The position numbers were made by a program, and so were the translations under genes. Below the pieces are notes generated by a model. That model saw only the letters and a program-made list of their open reading frames with translations, searched no databases and was not told where the DNA came from. Below, piece by piece: positions 1 to 9,560 of a stretch of 27,736 bases of DNA. The stretch is from Sperchopsis tessellata (Eukaryota; Arthropoda; Insecta; Coleoptera; Hydrophilidae). The first letter of the stretch is position 1. The number at the start of each line of letters is the position of its first letter. The stretch covers positions 1 to 27,736 of the forward strand of contig JAWQRN010000616.1 of NCBI GenBank assembly GCA_033557685.1, read 5' to 3'.

Positions 1-7
1 ATGTGTC

Positions 8-274
8 ATGTTTCATTTTATATATAAAGAATATATTAGAGAAAATGTGGTCTACAACCAATATTTCACCAGAAGTAGAATAAATTATGGATTACCGAAT
101 CATATGTTGACTTTGGTGGGGAGGGGTCCTCAGTACGCGTGTATGAAATATTTCAACTCACGTCCTCAGTTTATTAAGTCGGAAACGCGTTTGAATTTGT
201 ATAAGCGTAAATTATTCGACTTTTTGCTTGATGCTGAGCCCTATTCTATCAATTACTATTTTAACAAGTTATGA
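8..274 (+). pseudogene. C-terminal fragment of a LINE (non-LTR) reverse transcriptase
   Basis: An 88-residue open frame whose layout matches the extreme C-terminus of Jockey/CR1-type LINE polyproteins. Residues about 20-36 contain a YFTRSR segment and then NHMLTLV; a tyrosine-containing segment and YFNSRP follow where the family usually has a Y.G...YN.LP pattern. The tail IKSETRLNLYKRKLFDFLL resembles the usual FK..L..yLl ending. The window starts inside the element, so the polymerase core is missing and the ATG is only the first one in view. The stop at 272-274 is followed by an AT-rich 3' UTR with a poly(A) signal, as expected for a retrotransposon. The fragment is too short to fix the clade. 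Confidence 0.6.
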
Positions 275-470
275 ATATTAATCTTTTTACTGTTTTTTAT
301 ATTGTAGAATTTATTTTTCTTCACTTTCTTTGGGCTGTAATTTATTATTTTATAATGTAGTATTTTGAAAAATTGATAATGTGTTGTAAAAACCTGTCCG
401 AATATAAATTTTTCCAAGTCCTCTTCACAGGTCATTTGCTTAAATAAAGTCATATTCATGTTATTTTACT
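275..470 (+). other. 3' UTR of the LINE fragment, with poly(A) signal
   Basis: AT-rich tail after the reverse-transcriptase stop codon. An AATAAA hexamer lies at 443-448, which would be the polyadenylation signal of the retrotransposon transcript. No poly(A) run or target-site duplication could be identified, so the exact 3' edge of the element is unknown. Confidence 0.4.
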
Positions 471-1395
471 ATAACTTATTAATCGCGAGTCTATTCGGCT
501 ATTCCATTCCTATTGTAAACACAAAATACCTTGAATACAATCTATTTCCTGACGGTGTTTAACTTCTGCAAAACAGTGGCGGTGTTCAATTGGTTGTATT
601 TTTATCAAAAATTAACTTGAAACAAAACTCCGAGAGCGCGCTCAGTTGGCACTTTAAATTGGGATTGGAATAGACAAACATAAAACAGACCTTTGTCGTT
701 TCGCTGAAGACAGAGCAAACAAGTCCATTTTCGTTGCCGACCTCCCCGACCTCAACTTCGAAGGTTGTAAAACTCAGCAGGTATAAAATTGACTGCTGTA
801 GGATATTTTGCTCCCATAGCAGCTCCTCCTAAAATAAAACGGACATTGAAGTGTGAAGATGAACAAAGTGGGTGTTTTGCTGCACGACTGATACAACCCG
901 AGGGTTCCCCTTTCCATCGACCTTCCACATTTCTTGCAACCGATGTTATGTGATGGATCGAGGAATCCTATACAGAAGGGCGATGGGGTTGATGGAAAAA
1001 GGGGTGATACTTTAATGCTCTGTGATGGACGTAAGATGAACTGTTGCGGGAAGGTGTTGGGAAATTGGGAATAATTACTTAAAATTTGTCAGGATTTTGC
1101 TAAAATGATAAAAATTGTCCTCGTTCACTTAATTTTTAATTTCTCTCTAGTAACCATACTTCTGATATCAATTCAATTTTAAAATTATTTTTTTCCTAAT
1201 CAGCTTATTTACAATATTTTGTAGTTTTATCTGTTGCCTGACGTCTAGAATATCTGATGGCATTTCTTTATCGTCTATATAAACGAACAGAAGTCTAGAT
1301 TTCAAACTACATACAAGTTTTAATTTTATTTCTACAGTTTGAACTTATTTCTCTATTTCTGCATTTTGCAATATGTGCTTAATATTTGTACTGCG
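471..1395. other. No gene recognised; moderately GC-rich block at 560-1060
   Basis: Base composition rises between about 560 and 1060. One plus-strand frame stays open from about 684 to 828, and a CAG/GT junction that would pass as a splice donor occurs near 780. No protein motif, start context or repeat match was seen. The rest (1060-1395) is featureless AT-rich DNA. Confidence 0.3.
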
Positions 1396-1640
1396 GCGTC
1401 TTGTAAGCTTGGTAGCTAAGTACGGAAAAACTAAGCGCGAGGTTCTAGACTCAGGGGCGGACGGTTTTTTGTGTTTAAAACTGTGGGTACGGTGAATTAC
1501 AGGTAAAATATTAGCACTTGCACGTAAAAGAACTCAATTGGGAGGTGGTGAGGGAACCTAATACTTGGCGTCAGTGATTGGCCATAGCAGCGAAAATAGA
1601 CTCACGTTAAATATAACAAATAAACAAACAACAATATTTG
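1396..1640 (+). repeat. Probable tRNA-derived SINE
   Basis: A box-A-like sequence TAGCTAAGTACGG (1413-1425) and a box-B-like sequence GGTTCTAGACTC (1441-1452) are spaced roughly as in the internal RNA polymerase III promoter of a tRNA. The box B region can fold as a T-arm-like hairpin (GCGAG ... CTC). A non-tRNA body of about 170 bp follows, including CACGTAAAAGAACTC near 1521, and ends in an A/AACA-rich tail near 1615-1640. This order (tRNA-like head, body, A-rich tail) is that of a SINE. The acceptor stem is not intact, so it is not a functional tRNA gene. No second copy was noticed in the window. Confidence 0.5.
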
Positions 1641-2034
1641 TACGGTTCATTACCATTTATAGAATGATTACATTTTTTTCCGTCTTGTAGAAAAATATTC
1701 CGTTAACCTGTGAACCTATATTTGATTTTTTGGTAGTATTTTACATTAGCAAACGCAACAAATTTAATTATATTGTATTCAAGTTGGGTTTTATTCATGA
1801 AGTGTTTACTCATTTAGACAATGAGTAGTGTCTTCTACTTTTCTAGCTATTTACTATTTTAAAACGATTAGTGAAGCTGGTTGGAGTTGATTTATTTAGT
1901 ACTTTGGGATATGTAATTTGCAATAAGTAGATTTGGGAAGACAACTCTTTGGAATTATTGTTATAAACATTAGCTGTAGAAGTTTTTGATTTGAAAGATT
2001 TAGACTTTTATCACTTTCTGAGAAACATTATTTA
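1641..2034. other. AT-rich spacer, nothing recognised
   Basis: No open frame of note and no repeat or motif was recognised between the SINE-like repeat and the next LINE fragment. The last part (about 1950-2034) may be decayed LINE sequence upstream of the recognisable motif, but it is full of stops. Confidence 0.3.
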
Positions 2035-2541
2035 CATATTAATCCGTCAAAATCATCAATTATGGTATTTGGCCATCGTGTTTCTCGGTTGCTGGTAAGC
2101 AGGGATGTTGAGGTTGTTAATTGGAGATCGTATTTTACCCATATCTGAGGCCTGCCGTAATTTGGGTGTTTGCTTTGATACCGAACTTCGGTTTTTGAGA
2201 GTCATGTTTCAAAGTTGCTGCAGTATGGTTATGTTTCCCTGAAAATGTTATACTCGCATAGGCATGTTTTGGGCCAAGGACTAAGAATTCATCTTTGCGA
2301 TTCACTGGTTCTCTCTAAGATGAATTTTTGTGATACCGTATATCATGCATGTATAGATAGTGTTGATCTCATGCGTGTCCAGTGGCTTCAAAACTCTTGC
2401 CTAAGATTCATTTATGGTTTGCGTAAGCGTGATTGCGAATCTCATACTCTTGCTTTGTGTGGTTGGTTGAGCATGTCCCAGCGTCGCCATTTTCATTGGG
2501 CATGTCTATTATTATTATTTAAAAGGAGTTGGATTATATGA
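2035..2541 (+). pseudogene. LINE reverse transcriptase fragment (palm end and thumb region)
   Basis: Three pieces in different frames line up with the part of a CR1/Jockey-type LINE reverse transcriptase that follows the catalytic YADD. NPSKSSIMVFG (from 2041) matches the conserved N..KS..m.F motif. NLGVCFDTELRF follows after a stop (about 2159), as in the usual yLGv.iD..L.w. The 108-residue open frame from 2215 contains CDSLVLSKMNFCDTVY, LQNSCLRFIYGLRKRD and a GWLSMSQRR segment, matching the thumb (slv.s...Yc..vw, lQN...R.i.g, l.WL....R). At least one frameshift and one in-frame stop separate the pieces. The catalytic core and the endonuclease are absent, so this is a dead, 5'-truncated copy on the same strand as the 8-274 fragment. 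Confidence 0.75.
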
Positions 2542-3400
2542 TATTCATTGTATTCTCATATTCATTATTAATTTAAGTTTAATGTCCACATTTTTATCTT
2601 GCGCTAACCATCTTAAACATACAATTAATAATTTATTTGTAATACCTCATACTTGGAAATTCTTAAATTCATCTGTGTTTGTTAACTTAGATCTTATTAG
2701 GTACTTTATTGTATTTGAGTATTGTAAAATATCTTTCTTTAATTTATTATTGTTCATATAATGAATCAATATAAATCTTTTTTGTTTTATTTTTCACTAG
2801 TTATAGTACATGAATAATTACAATTATTCATATACTTTCAGTTCAGGTGGAGCATTCATCTTAGTAATACACGTTTCATTTTTTTTTGTTGTCCTACAGC
2901 TGGTTTTTATAAATCCTGATTTTAACATTGTATAACTGTTGAATAGAGCCTATTAACTCTGTCAGATCTCTCCATGCTGAAGATGTAAACTCTGAATTTT
3001 GTGAGGTTTGTTTACGTATCTTTCGGTTATAGCAGAGTCAATCAATAAAATATAGCCTTTTTATAATCCAAGTTCAAGTTAAATACATAAAATATTTTTG
3101 TAAAGCTCTTAATTACGATTCTCACTTGACATTATGGCAATTACGTTTGCCGAGTGTCTACACTGAATCTACCTAAATGTGAAATATTTTATTGACCATA
3201 TCAGTAACGTCGGCGGAGATGCGTTATCAAAAAAATATTATTTAACCTATGTATACGCACAGTGGCTTAACAACAACAGTGTGGGCCCTAGTGAGAAGTT
3301 GATAAATTTGATTGTCCCTATAGTGCAGTCTTATATATAATTAATAAAGGAAGAATTGTAAACAAATAGTTAGTAAAAGTATAGAAAAATACAAAAACCT
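2542..3400. other. AT-rich region, nothing recognised
   Basis: The first part may be the decayed end and 3' UTR of the LINE copy, but no conserved motif remains. A small imperfect palindrome (TGAATAATTA/CAATTATTCA) lies at 2811-2830. No gene, TIR or simple repeat of note was found. I looked here for the missing C-terminal half of the pogo-like transposase that lies to the right and did not find it. Confidence 0.3.
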
Positions 3401-3508
3401 TCTAAAGTTGGCCAAAATTGAACGCCGGGTTTAAATTTCTCGCTATTTTTTTGGTTTGCGGTTGGTAACTCTGATAGTTTTATAGTATGATTCTTCCAAT
3501 TAGCAAAT

Positions 3509-4502
3509 ATGGAACGCTATACGAAAGAACTGTGCGTTATTATTGTTAAAACGCATTACAAATTCGGTCATAATTTTGCTCAGACGGTACGAAAACTTCG
3601 TGGAATTTTTGGTAGAGAAAATGCACCAAATGAGTCAGCTGTCCAAAGATTGATTAAATAATTTGATGAAACTGCATCGGTATAAATGTGGAACAAGGTC
3701 CTGTGAGAATATTGCCATGGTTAGTGAAAGTGTCGTTGTAAATCCGAGAACATAGATTCGGCATCGTGCACAATAATTAAACATCTCGAGCAGCTCCCTT
3801 CAGCGAATACTCACTAAAAACCTCCACCTTCTTGCATATAAAATTCAACTAACGTAAAAGCTAAAGCTTGCTAACCACGGCCGACGTTAGCTAGTTGGAT
3901 TTTAGAACATCATGAAGTGGACTTTATTTGGTCGTAAAATCATCTTCAGCGATGAGGCGCATTATCAACTCCACGGTTTCGTAAACCAAAATAATTGTCG
4001 CGTATGGGGTTCGGAAAATCCTTGCGTGATTAATGAGAAGCAAATGTACCCCAAACGAGTTACTGCATGGTGTGGATTTTGGGCAGATGGTCTGATAGGC
4101 CCTTACTTCTTTGAAAGTGAGGCTGGAAACTCGGTAACTGTGAATGGCGATCGTTACCGTAACATGATAATGGAGTTTCTTTGGCACCAACTGGACGATA
4201 TGGACTTTGAACAAATGTGGTTCTAGCAAGATGACGCAATCTGTCATATAACTTGAGCAAAAGTTAATTTACTGAACCAACAATTTCCTGGTCGCGTAAT
4301 TTCACGGAATGCCGACATCAATTGGTCAGCAAGATCTTGTGATATAAAAGCCTGCGACTTCTTTTTGCGGGGTTATCTGAAATCCAAAGTCTATGTCAGC
4401 AATCCACAAACAGTTGATGACCTCAAATACGAAATCCGATGTGTTATCGATGAAATTGATCAGAGATTGTGCGAAATGGTAATGGCCATTTGCCCAACAT
4501 AA
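3509..4502 (+). pseudogene. Tc1/mariner-superfamily (IS630-like) transposase, broken
   Basis: Relic of a DDE/D transposase, the enzyme that cuts and reinserts its own element. The N-terminal part (from ATG 3509, MERYTKELCVIIVKTHYKFG, then TVRKLRGIFGR and SAVQRLIK) is the helix-turn-helix DNA-binding region of an insect family. The catalytic part resumes after a frame change at about 3912: IIFSDEAHYQLHGFVN holds the first Asp, WF-stop-QDDA the second (normally QQDGA), and CDFFLRGYLKSKVYVSNPQT the third. WGSENP, VTAWCGFW and IGPYFFESEAG lie between, in family order. Broken by stops at about 3659 (TAA), 4224 (TAG) and 4254 (TGA), and by at least one frameshift. Length (about 330 codons) is close to full. 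AATAAA signals at about 4540-4570 fit a transcript end. The element is probably about 1.2 kb, but no convincing TIRs were found. Confidence 0.9.
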
Positions 4503-4589
4503 TTTTTCATTTATTATTGGAGAGTGTGCACTTCTATACTGAATAAAAATCCAATCATAAAATCAATAAAAAGTCATTTTTCTCCACAC

Positions 4590-5302
4590 ATTTCTTTTTT
4601 AAATCTTGGCCAATCCACCCGTTTTCTTGGACTCTTAGGTGGATACCAGGTGAATATTGTTCCTTTAAAAGAGTCTTCCTTTTAAAAATTAGTGTGGTGG
4701 TAATTTTACCTCCATCTGAAGTCACCGTTTAGTTTAGTCGTGTAGTTTTATTGTCACCGATCGCACGCCCTGTTTTTCAACGGAAGTGTTTCCGTGCATA
4801 TCAAAAAAACGTTATTGTCAATTTAAAAAAAAAACGTGTAGAAATGTTCTTATCTCATTCTATTCACATGTCTAAGGAAATTAAACAGTTTGTCTGTAAA
4901 ATCTCGCCGTAACTTTTGGCACAATGTCTTTCTTCAATGTAGTGAATTACCTTTTCTTTTCATGAACGCTGAAGCACCTTCGACTAGTCATGCATTGATT
5001 ATCTGATATGTTGTGAGATGTTGAGACATCATGTGCACGTTGTTGTTCCATGTCATGTGTATCTGCAATGCTGTCGTTCCTTAATTGTTCAAAGAAACCT
5101 AGAAATTCATCTTCTAGCGCGGGATATTTTCCATTTTTCGGACTACGAAATGCCTTAGACTCGGTTTTTGCATGTATTCGCGCTTCTTTTTATTTCCTTC
5201 AATAACGCACATTGGATTCCAGAATCCCGAATCCTCTTTTTCAGCGAAACTTAGCACTTTTAATTTGTACGACGCTGTATAACAATTATTCTTCATTTCC
5301 AT
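4590..5302 (-). pseudogene. pogo/Tigger-like transposase relic (CENP-B-type HTH plus start of the DDE domain)
   Basis: Read on the minus strand from ATG 5302. The N-terminus MEMKNNCYTASYKLKVLSFA matches the first helix of the pogo/CENP-B DNA-binding domain. After several frame changes come FMKRKGNSL (about 4950), RKTLCQKLRRDFTDKLFNF (about 4920-4865), FFDMHGNTSVEKQGVRSV (about 4808-4755) and LIFKRKTLLKEQYSPG (about 4694-4645), followed by a GW-containing segment near 4620. In this family these follow one another in that order: a second DNA-binding helix region, the NADETP/FDMP block and the FKRKTLPK block. The conserved NMDE catalytic block is lost in an A-rich stretch near 4830. The relic stops at the right edge of the adjacent mariner-type element, and the rest of the catalytic domain is missing. 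Not functional. Confidence 0.8.
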
Positions 5303-5305
5303 TTT

Positions 5306-5999
5306 GAAATTTTAACATAAAAATTTTAGCAGAACTGCTCGCTAGAATTTTTGAAAAGCAACTAAAATATTTACTGTAAATGAAGAAATATATTCCCACT
5401 AACAACCCGTGGCCGGTGCCGTTAGATTAAATAGACCAGGTTTATTACTTTCGTACCCTTGGAAAATCTTGCAATTAGCATGCATAAAATAAGTTGGACA
5501 TCTTTTGTACTCAGGTAGAAAACTCGATAGTCCAGGAAAGCAAACTCATACCATATGCAGAGTAAAAAATAAAATTCAAAACCATTCTTTAAAAATAAGG
5601 GTGTGCAAATTATACGAACAAATATGGTACTTTGAATATCATTTTTAAAACAGTTTGATTTTGACTAATATATTTGTTATTATAAATTGAAATTATAATT
5701 TAGATAGTTTAAATACAATCTTTGGAATGACATAGTGCATGTATAACTTTTCTCTAAAGTATATAAAATTAATTTCAACTATTATTCTATGCTTTTATGA
5801 ATGTTACGAATTGGACGAAAATTAATGCTCTAATTATATTTATATAGATTAAGATTAAAAGAAAATGAAATAAAAATTGCCGTATTTAAATAAGAGCACC
5901 GCGCTAATTTGCTGGCTAACATAATAAACAAGTAGACGGTGTGGCAGGTCAAGAAGTCCCTCAGGGAAATTCCATGAGGTCTTGCTCTCTCTAGCCGAC
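5306..5999. other. AT-rich region, nothing recognised
   Basis: No coding motif, TIR or tandem repeat was seen. A short minus-strand open frame at 5830-6018 has no recognisable feature. The stretch 5930-6020 is less AT-rich and ends in an AATAAA (about 6017), but no family could be assigned. Confidence 0.3.
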
Positions 6000-6600
6000 A
6001 TAAAAAACCGGAGCCCAATAAACCTCACAACTAGAAGGGAGATGGCGAAATAAAAAGAAGAAATTCCAGCGCTGCAAAAAGTACACTACATTAATTTCCA
6101 AATTTCCTTATCAAGCCAGCCGTCGTAACTCTGGGCACCATCAACTCCGGTGACTCCGGAGAGAGCATCTTTCTCCTCTAGAGCGTCGTCATTTCTTCCA
6201 ACAGTGGGTCATGTATAATACATCCGTGATCTGAGGAGACCAGGTTGGTCCAGAGAATCGATGGTATTGCGCAGGCGGGCGCGGTTCCAGGAGACTACAG
6301 TCGACAACCCGGAGCCGCAGTTACGTACCGGATTCGACTCCGGCAACGGCGGAGGCGATAGTCCGCTGCAGTTCCGGTGTGATTGTGACGCATGTCACTC
6401 GTGTAATCGTGGTATTCTTAAGTAGTGCACCATCTGCATGCCGAGTTGAGTGAAAACTTTTTCCGATGCTACATTTCACGGTGTGGGACACTACGAAACG
6501 CGCTTTCTCGCAGGTTGCTTGATTATGTGAGTGGATTTTAATGTTTTTGGTGTGTGTTGACATAGGTCGTCGTAATTTTCGTTGGTTGGTTAAGAAGACT
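6000..6600. other. GC/CpG-rich block of unknown origin
   Basis: Against an AT-rich background this block, especially about 6120-6420, is clearly GC-rich and dense in CpG (many CGG, CGC and CCGG words around 6260-6370). Open frames run on both strands (plus about 6260-6440; minus 6321-6563, 80 codons), as expected from composition alone, and neither shows a known domain. It could be the 5' UTR/promoter of a retrotransposon or a host gene's untranslated first exon. No TATA box or initiator could be assigned. The block is followed directly by the dispersed repeat at 6631. Confidence 0.35.
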
Positions 6601-6630
6601 ATGTTGATGATGTTGTGCGTGTGGGGTCAG

Positions 6631-6726
6631 TTTTAATATTCATGGAACGGCGCACGTGAGACTTCCAAAAAGCTAATTAGCGGAGACGGTAACGTGGTTG
6701 TTCAGATGTAATGGAATTGTAGATTA
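6631..6726 (+). repeat. Dispersed repeat, copy 1 (partner at 14331-14423)
   Basis: About 95 bp that aligns in the same orientation with 14331-14423. The blocks ATTCATG, CAAAAAGCTAATTAG, GTAACGT and TAATGGAATTGTAGATTAC are shared, and the order is preserved with a few small gaps. The class is unknown. The surrounding 300 bp do not match between the two sites, so this is either a short element or the only recognisable end of a longer one. Confidence 0.6.
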
Positions 6727-6735
6727 CTTTGGAGT

Positions 6736-7649
6736 AGTTACCCTTGTGGAAGGGTCAAAGGTCGAAGCAAGAAAAAAAACACGTGTGGTTTTTAGTTTTA
6801 AAAACTCTCGGCGGTTTCAAAGGACCTTGGATAGTTTGTGGCTTCAAAAGTATGTGTTTTTATACGTTTATTTATTAAAATATATCTTGTAATTTTTGAA
6901 GGGAATCCTGAGTATTTATGGTATTTTAGTTAAAGGACCACAGCACATTTTATGTTGCCTGGTTTTTGTAAAATGTACACAAGATATAAGAATATTTAAT
7001 AAAATAATATTTGGCGGAAAAATAATTCGCTATTAAGTTTAATCTGTTAAACTATTATTTATCATGCATGTATAAATAGCTATACAGTTGAGAGTAAAAT
7101 TTGCTAATATTGTTATAATCCGTTGACTTTTATAAAATTTCAAACACGTTATTTTATTTGTACGGTATTTTACTTTTAATAAAGTGATTGATCATCATGG
7201 ATAATTATTATTTGTAACATAAAAATATTGACTGTATATCTTAGTTAATGTATTATTAGCTTTTTGTATTGATTGATTGTTACATTTTCAAGTTATAATG
7301 AGTTAATTCGCATGTGGTGGGTTATACACTAATTTAATATATTGTTCTTCACAGTTGTAGGCATAAGGTAAAATTTTAAATGATAAAACATGATGTATTA
7401 AAAATAGTGTTTAAATTATATATTATTTAACATTGCTTTGGAATATAACTTTTACATTTTCAGTTGTAAAGCTCATCCTACAAGAAATCAAATTTGCAAA
7501 ATCACAGTTTTGAGATATTGAATTTTATCAATTTGTCAGTTGGTACTAATACTTCTTGATCTTTGGAGTTACGGCTTGTAGTTAGAACTTTTAGGTCTAG
7601 TAAACAAGAGAAGGATCTTTAATGGAGTGGACCGTTACTTCATAAAACT
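6736..7649. other. AT-rich region, nothing recognised
   Basis: Apart from a 64-codon open frame (6698-6892) without a recognisable motif, this stretch has no coding, RNA or repeat feature that I can support. It ends where the inverted Penelope-like pair begins. Confidence 0.3.
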
Positions 7650-8047
7650 TAATATTTAAAAATTATGAGGTAAATAATACACTTTGTATAGTTTCACAGA
7701 TTTTATAATTTTGTTGACAAGTTTCGTTTTTTAAAACATATTCAGAACTAAAAATACTATAACTAAGTAGCCAAATTGATATCATTTTTTTGAGGGTAGG
7801 GGGAAAAATTTAGTGGGACTTGGTACAGGGGTTCGGCAGAGGGGATCTGTATAATTCTAAAAGATAATTAACACAATTAATGAAACTATTGTTTGTACGT
7901 CTTTTTAAATTTTTTTGCCCCAAGATAATTTAAGCGAATGCTTTTTTTGGTTAATTTGAAGGGCGGCTAATTTTATTTGTTGAAGTGGTCCTGTTTCTAG
8001 AAGGTGTTAAGAGAAATTTGACTTGGTGTGGGGTGGGAAATCTAGGT

Positions 8048-8450
8048 TTATGTATTTTTATATTCGCTAATATGTTCGTCCGTTCTTATTTTGAAATTTC
8101 TACCAGTTTGACCGATGTATACTGTATTGCACTCTGAGCAAGACAATCTATAGACACCCGATTTTTATAAAATGTCTGTAGGGTTTATAGAGTTGAATAT
8201 TTGGTGACTGATATTTGTGGTTTATTTGAAGGCAACATTTATTTTTAGTTTGGACAAAATGTTAGTAATATGGTCTGATAATTTTCATAGGCATGTTATG
8301 ACTACACATGGCTCATTAGAAATTAAGTTTTGTTGTGGATATGATATCTCATATTAGTAACTGTTTTCTGAGTGTGTTATCTTAATAGCGTGTCTATTTG
8401 GGAGGTACAGAATCCGTTGCTTAAAACAATATCTTTAATGATGGCAATTT
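8048..8450 (-). pseudogene. Penelope-like ORF, C-terminal part with GIY-YIG nuclease (minus copy)
   Basis: Reading leftward from about 8450, the translation gives IAIIKDIVLSNGFCTSQIDTL, then stop-interrupted VTNM and KLSDHITNILSKLK segments. It then gives a GIY-YIG nuclease core in one open frame (8161 down to the TAA at 8048): SGVYRLSCSECNTVYIGQTG followed by RNFKIRTDEHISEY. The signature GVY...YIG, the CxxC pair and the Arg of GRNFKIR are all present. This half is better preserved than in the plus copy. In PLEs this domain is thought to nick the target DNA that primes reverse transcription. In-frame stops upstream (for example in IDTLLR-stop-HTQK) show it is dead. It is the antisense counterpart of 8780-9173. 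Confidence 0.85.
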
Positions 8451-8454
8451 CCTA

Positions 8455-9240
8455 TTGTTTAATTTTATTATTAAGACCCCCACTCCATGCAGAAATATTT
8501 ATGTATAATTTAAAAACAATATTAGAAAATTCAGTAACCTTTAAAAAGCATATAGTTTTTGGCGCAGGTATGTGGATGACATATTAGTATTTTTTATATT
8601 ACACAATAATATCGAGTTCGCCGTAAAAACTGTAATAAATAATAAAATAAATATCCTAGATTTAACAATTTGCCGCATTATTTACTCTTTAGAATTTCAA
8701 ATAGATAGAAAGCCCACATTTACGGACTCACCAATAGCTGCTAGTTCACAGCATCATATTGGTCATAAACTTTCAAGTTTCAAAGAACATGAATTTGCCA
8801 TCATTAAACAGATTGCTTTAAGCAATGGGATCTTTACCTATCAAATAGACACGCTTTTAAAATTTCATACTAAGAGAATAGTTACTAATATGATATATCC
8901 ACAACAAAAATTAATTTCTTATGTACCATATGTAGTCAAAACATACCTAGGACAATTATCAGAACATATTACTAACATTATGTCTAAACTGAAATTAATA
9001 GTTGCCTTCAAATTAACCACAAATATCAGTCATCAAATATTTAACTCAAAATACCCTACAGATATTTACAAAAATCAGGCGTCTATAGATCTTACTCAGA
9101 GTATAATACAATATACATCGGTAAAACTGGTAGAAATTTCAAAATCAGAACGGACAAACATATTAGTGAATAGAAAAACTACATCAAATTTCTCAGATCA
9201 CCTTCTAGAAACAGGACAATCACTTCAACAAATAAAAATT
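8455..9240 (+). pseudogene. Penelope-like reverse transcriptase (C-terminal half) and GIY-YIG nuclease (plus copy)
   Basis: The relic starts just upstream of the reverse-transcriptase motif PPLHAEIFM (about 8480), normally PLSPvLAeifM. The catalytic box YVDDILVFF follows at 8569-8595, with both Asp present. NILDLTICR and RKPTFTDSPI are the next conserved PLE blocks, then HKLSSFKEHEF and QIALSNGIFTYQID. The frame 8572-9264 stays open, but the nuclease is read in another frame: SGVYRSYSEYNTIYIGKTGR from 9075 to a TAG at 9171, after which SNFSDHLLETGQSLQQI returns to the first frame. One of the paired cysteines is changed (YSEY for CSEC). About 785 bp remain of an ORF that would normally exceed 2 kb. 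The N-terminal part of the 8372-8587 open frame is antisense to the neighbouring copy, not PLE coding sequence. Confidence 0.87.
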
Positions 9241-9320
9241 ATTTTTTTAATTCTAGAAAGATAATGTTTATTTGTTGAAGTGATTATCCTATTTCTAGAA
9301 GGTGATCTGAGAAATTTGAT
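9183..9320. repeat. 57-bp inverted repeat inside the PLE copy
   Basis: The arm 9183-9239 (end of the PLE coding region) and the arm 9264-9320 are reverse complements at 54 of 57 positions, with a 24-nt spacer (9240-9263). The right arm is therefore an inverted duplicate of the coding end inserted right after it. Confidence 0.9.
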
Positions 9321-9477
9321 ATATTCATAACTAAAAATACTACAACTTTGCAGTCTAATTCTAAACAGATCTCATCTGCTGAACACCAGCTCCAACTCTC
9401 ACTAAATTGTATCCTCCTACCCCCCAAAAAAGTTAAAAATTAGGCTGCTAAGTTGTAGTATTTTTAGTTATGAATAT
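9321..9477. repeat. 33-bp inverted repeat in the PLE 3' UTR
   Basis: The arm 9321-9353 and the arm 9445-9477 are reverse complements at 32 of 33 positions, with 91 nt between them. The right arm lies at its normal place in the 3' UTR (its homologue in the other copy is near 7737-7769). The left arm directly abuts the inverted coding piece ending at 9320, so 9264-9353 is one inverted segment copied from two separate places. Confidence 0.9.
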
Positions 9478-9560
9478 GTTTTAAAAAATGAAACTAGTCA
9501 ACAAAGTTATAAGATCTGTGAAACTATACAAAGTGTATTATTTACCTCATAATATTTAAG

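Larger units (their letters stand above)
7650..9560. mobile_element. Head-to-head pair of 5'-truncated Penelope-like elements
   Basis: A minus-strand copy (about 7650-8450) and a plus-strand copy (about 8455-9560) of the same Penelope-like retroelement meet at their truncated 5' sides. Their 3' UTRs point outward and form long inverted arms. TGAGGTAAATAATACACTTT at 7666 has its reverse complement near 9548, and CTAAAAATACTA (7748) is matched near 9460. Homology covers the UTR, the GIY-YIG region and the C-terminal part of the reverse transcriptase, ending at about 8450 where the minus copy stops and plus-strand reverse-transcriptase sequence begins. PLEs encode a telomerase-related reverse transcriptase plus a GIY-YIG nuclease. 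Both copies are broken by stops and frameshifts, so the pair is inactive. Confidence 0.8.

Noticed and set aside
684..828. Open frame with a CAG/GT donor-like site as a host exon
   Set aside because: No acceptor, branch point or recognisable peptide; too short to support.
1396..1470. A functional tRNA gene
   Set aside because: Box-like words are present but the acceptor and anticodon arms do not fold.
3408..4613. TTGGCCAAAATTGAAC (3408-3423) and its near inverse at 4598-4613 as terminal repeats of the mariner-type element (14/16 match)
   Set aside because: The right arm falls inside readable pogo coding sequence (the GW-containing block after FKRKTLLKEQYSPG), and no TA flanks are present, so the match is probably coincidental.
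7650..9560. Twin-priming inversion as the cause of the PLE pair
   Set aside because: Twin priming joins non-overlapping parts of one transcript; here both halves include the same 3' UTR and nuclease region.
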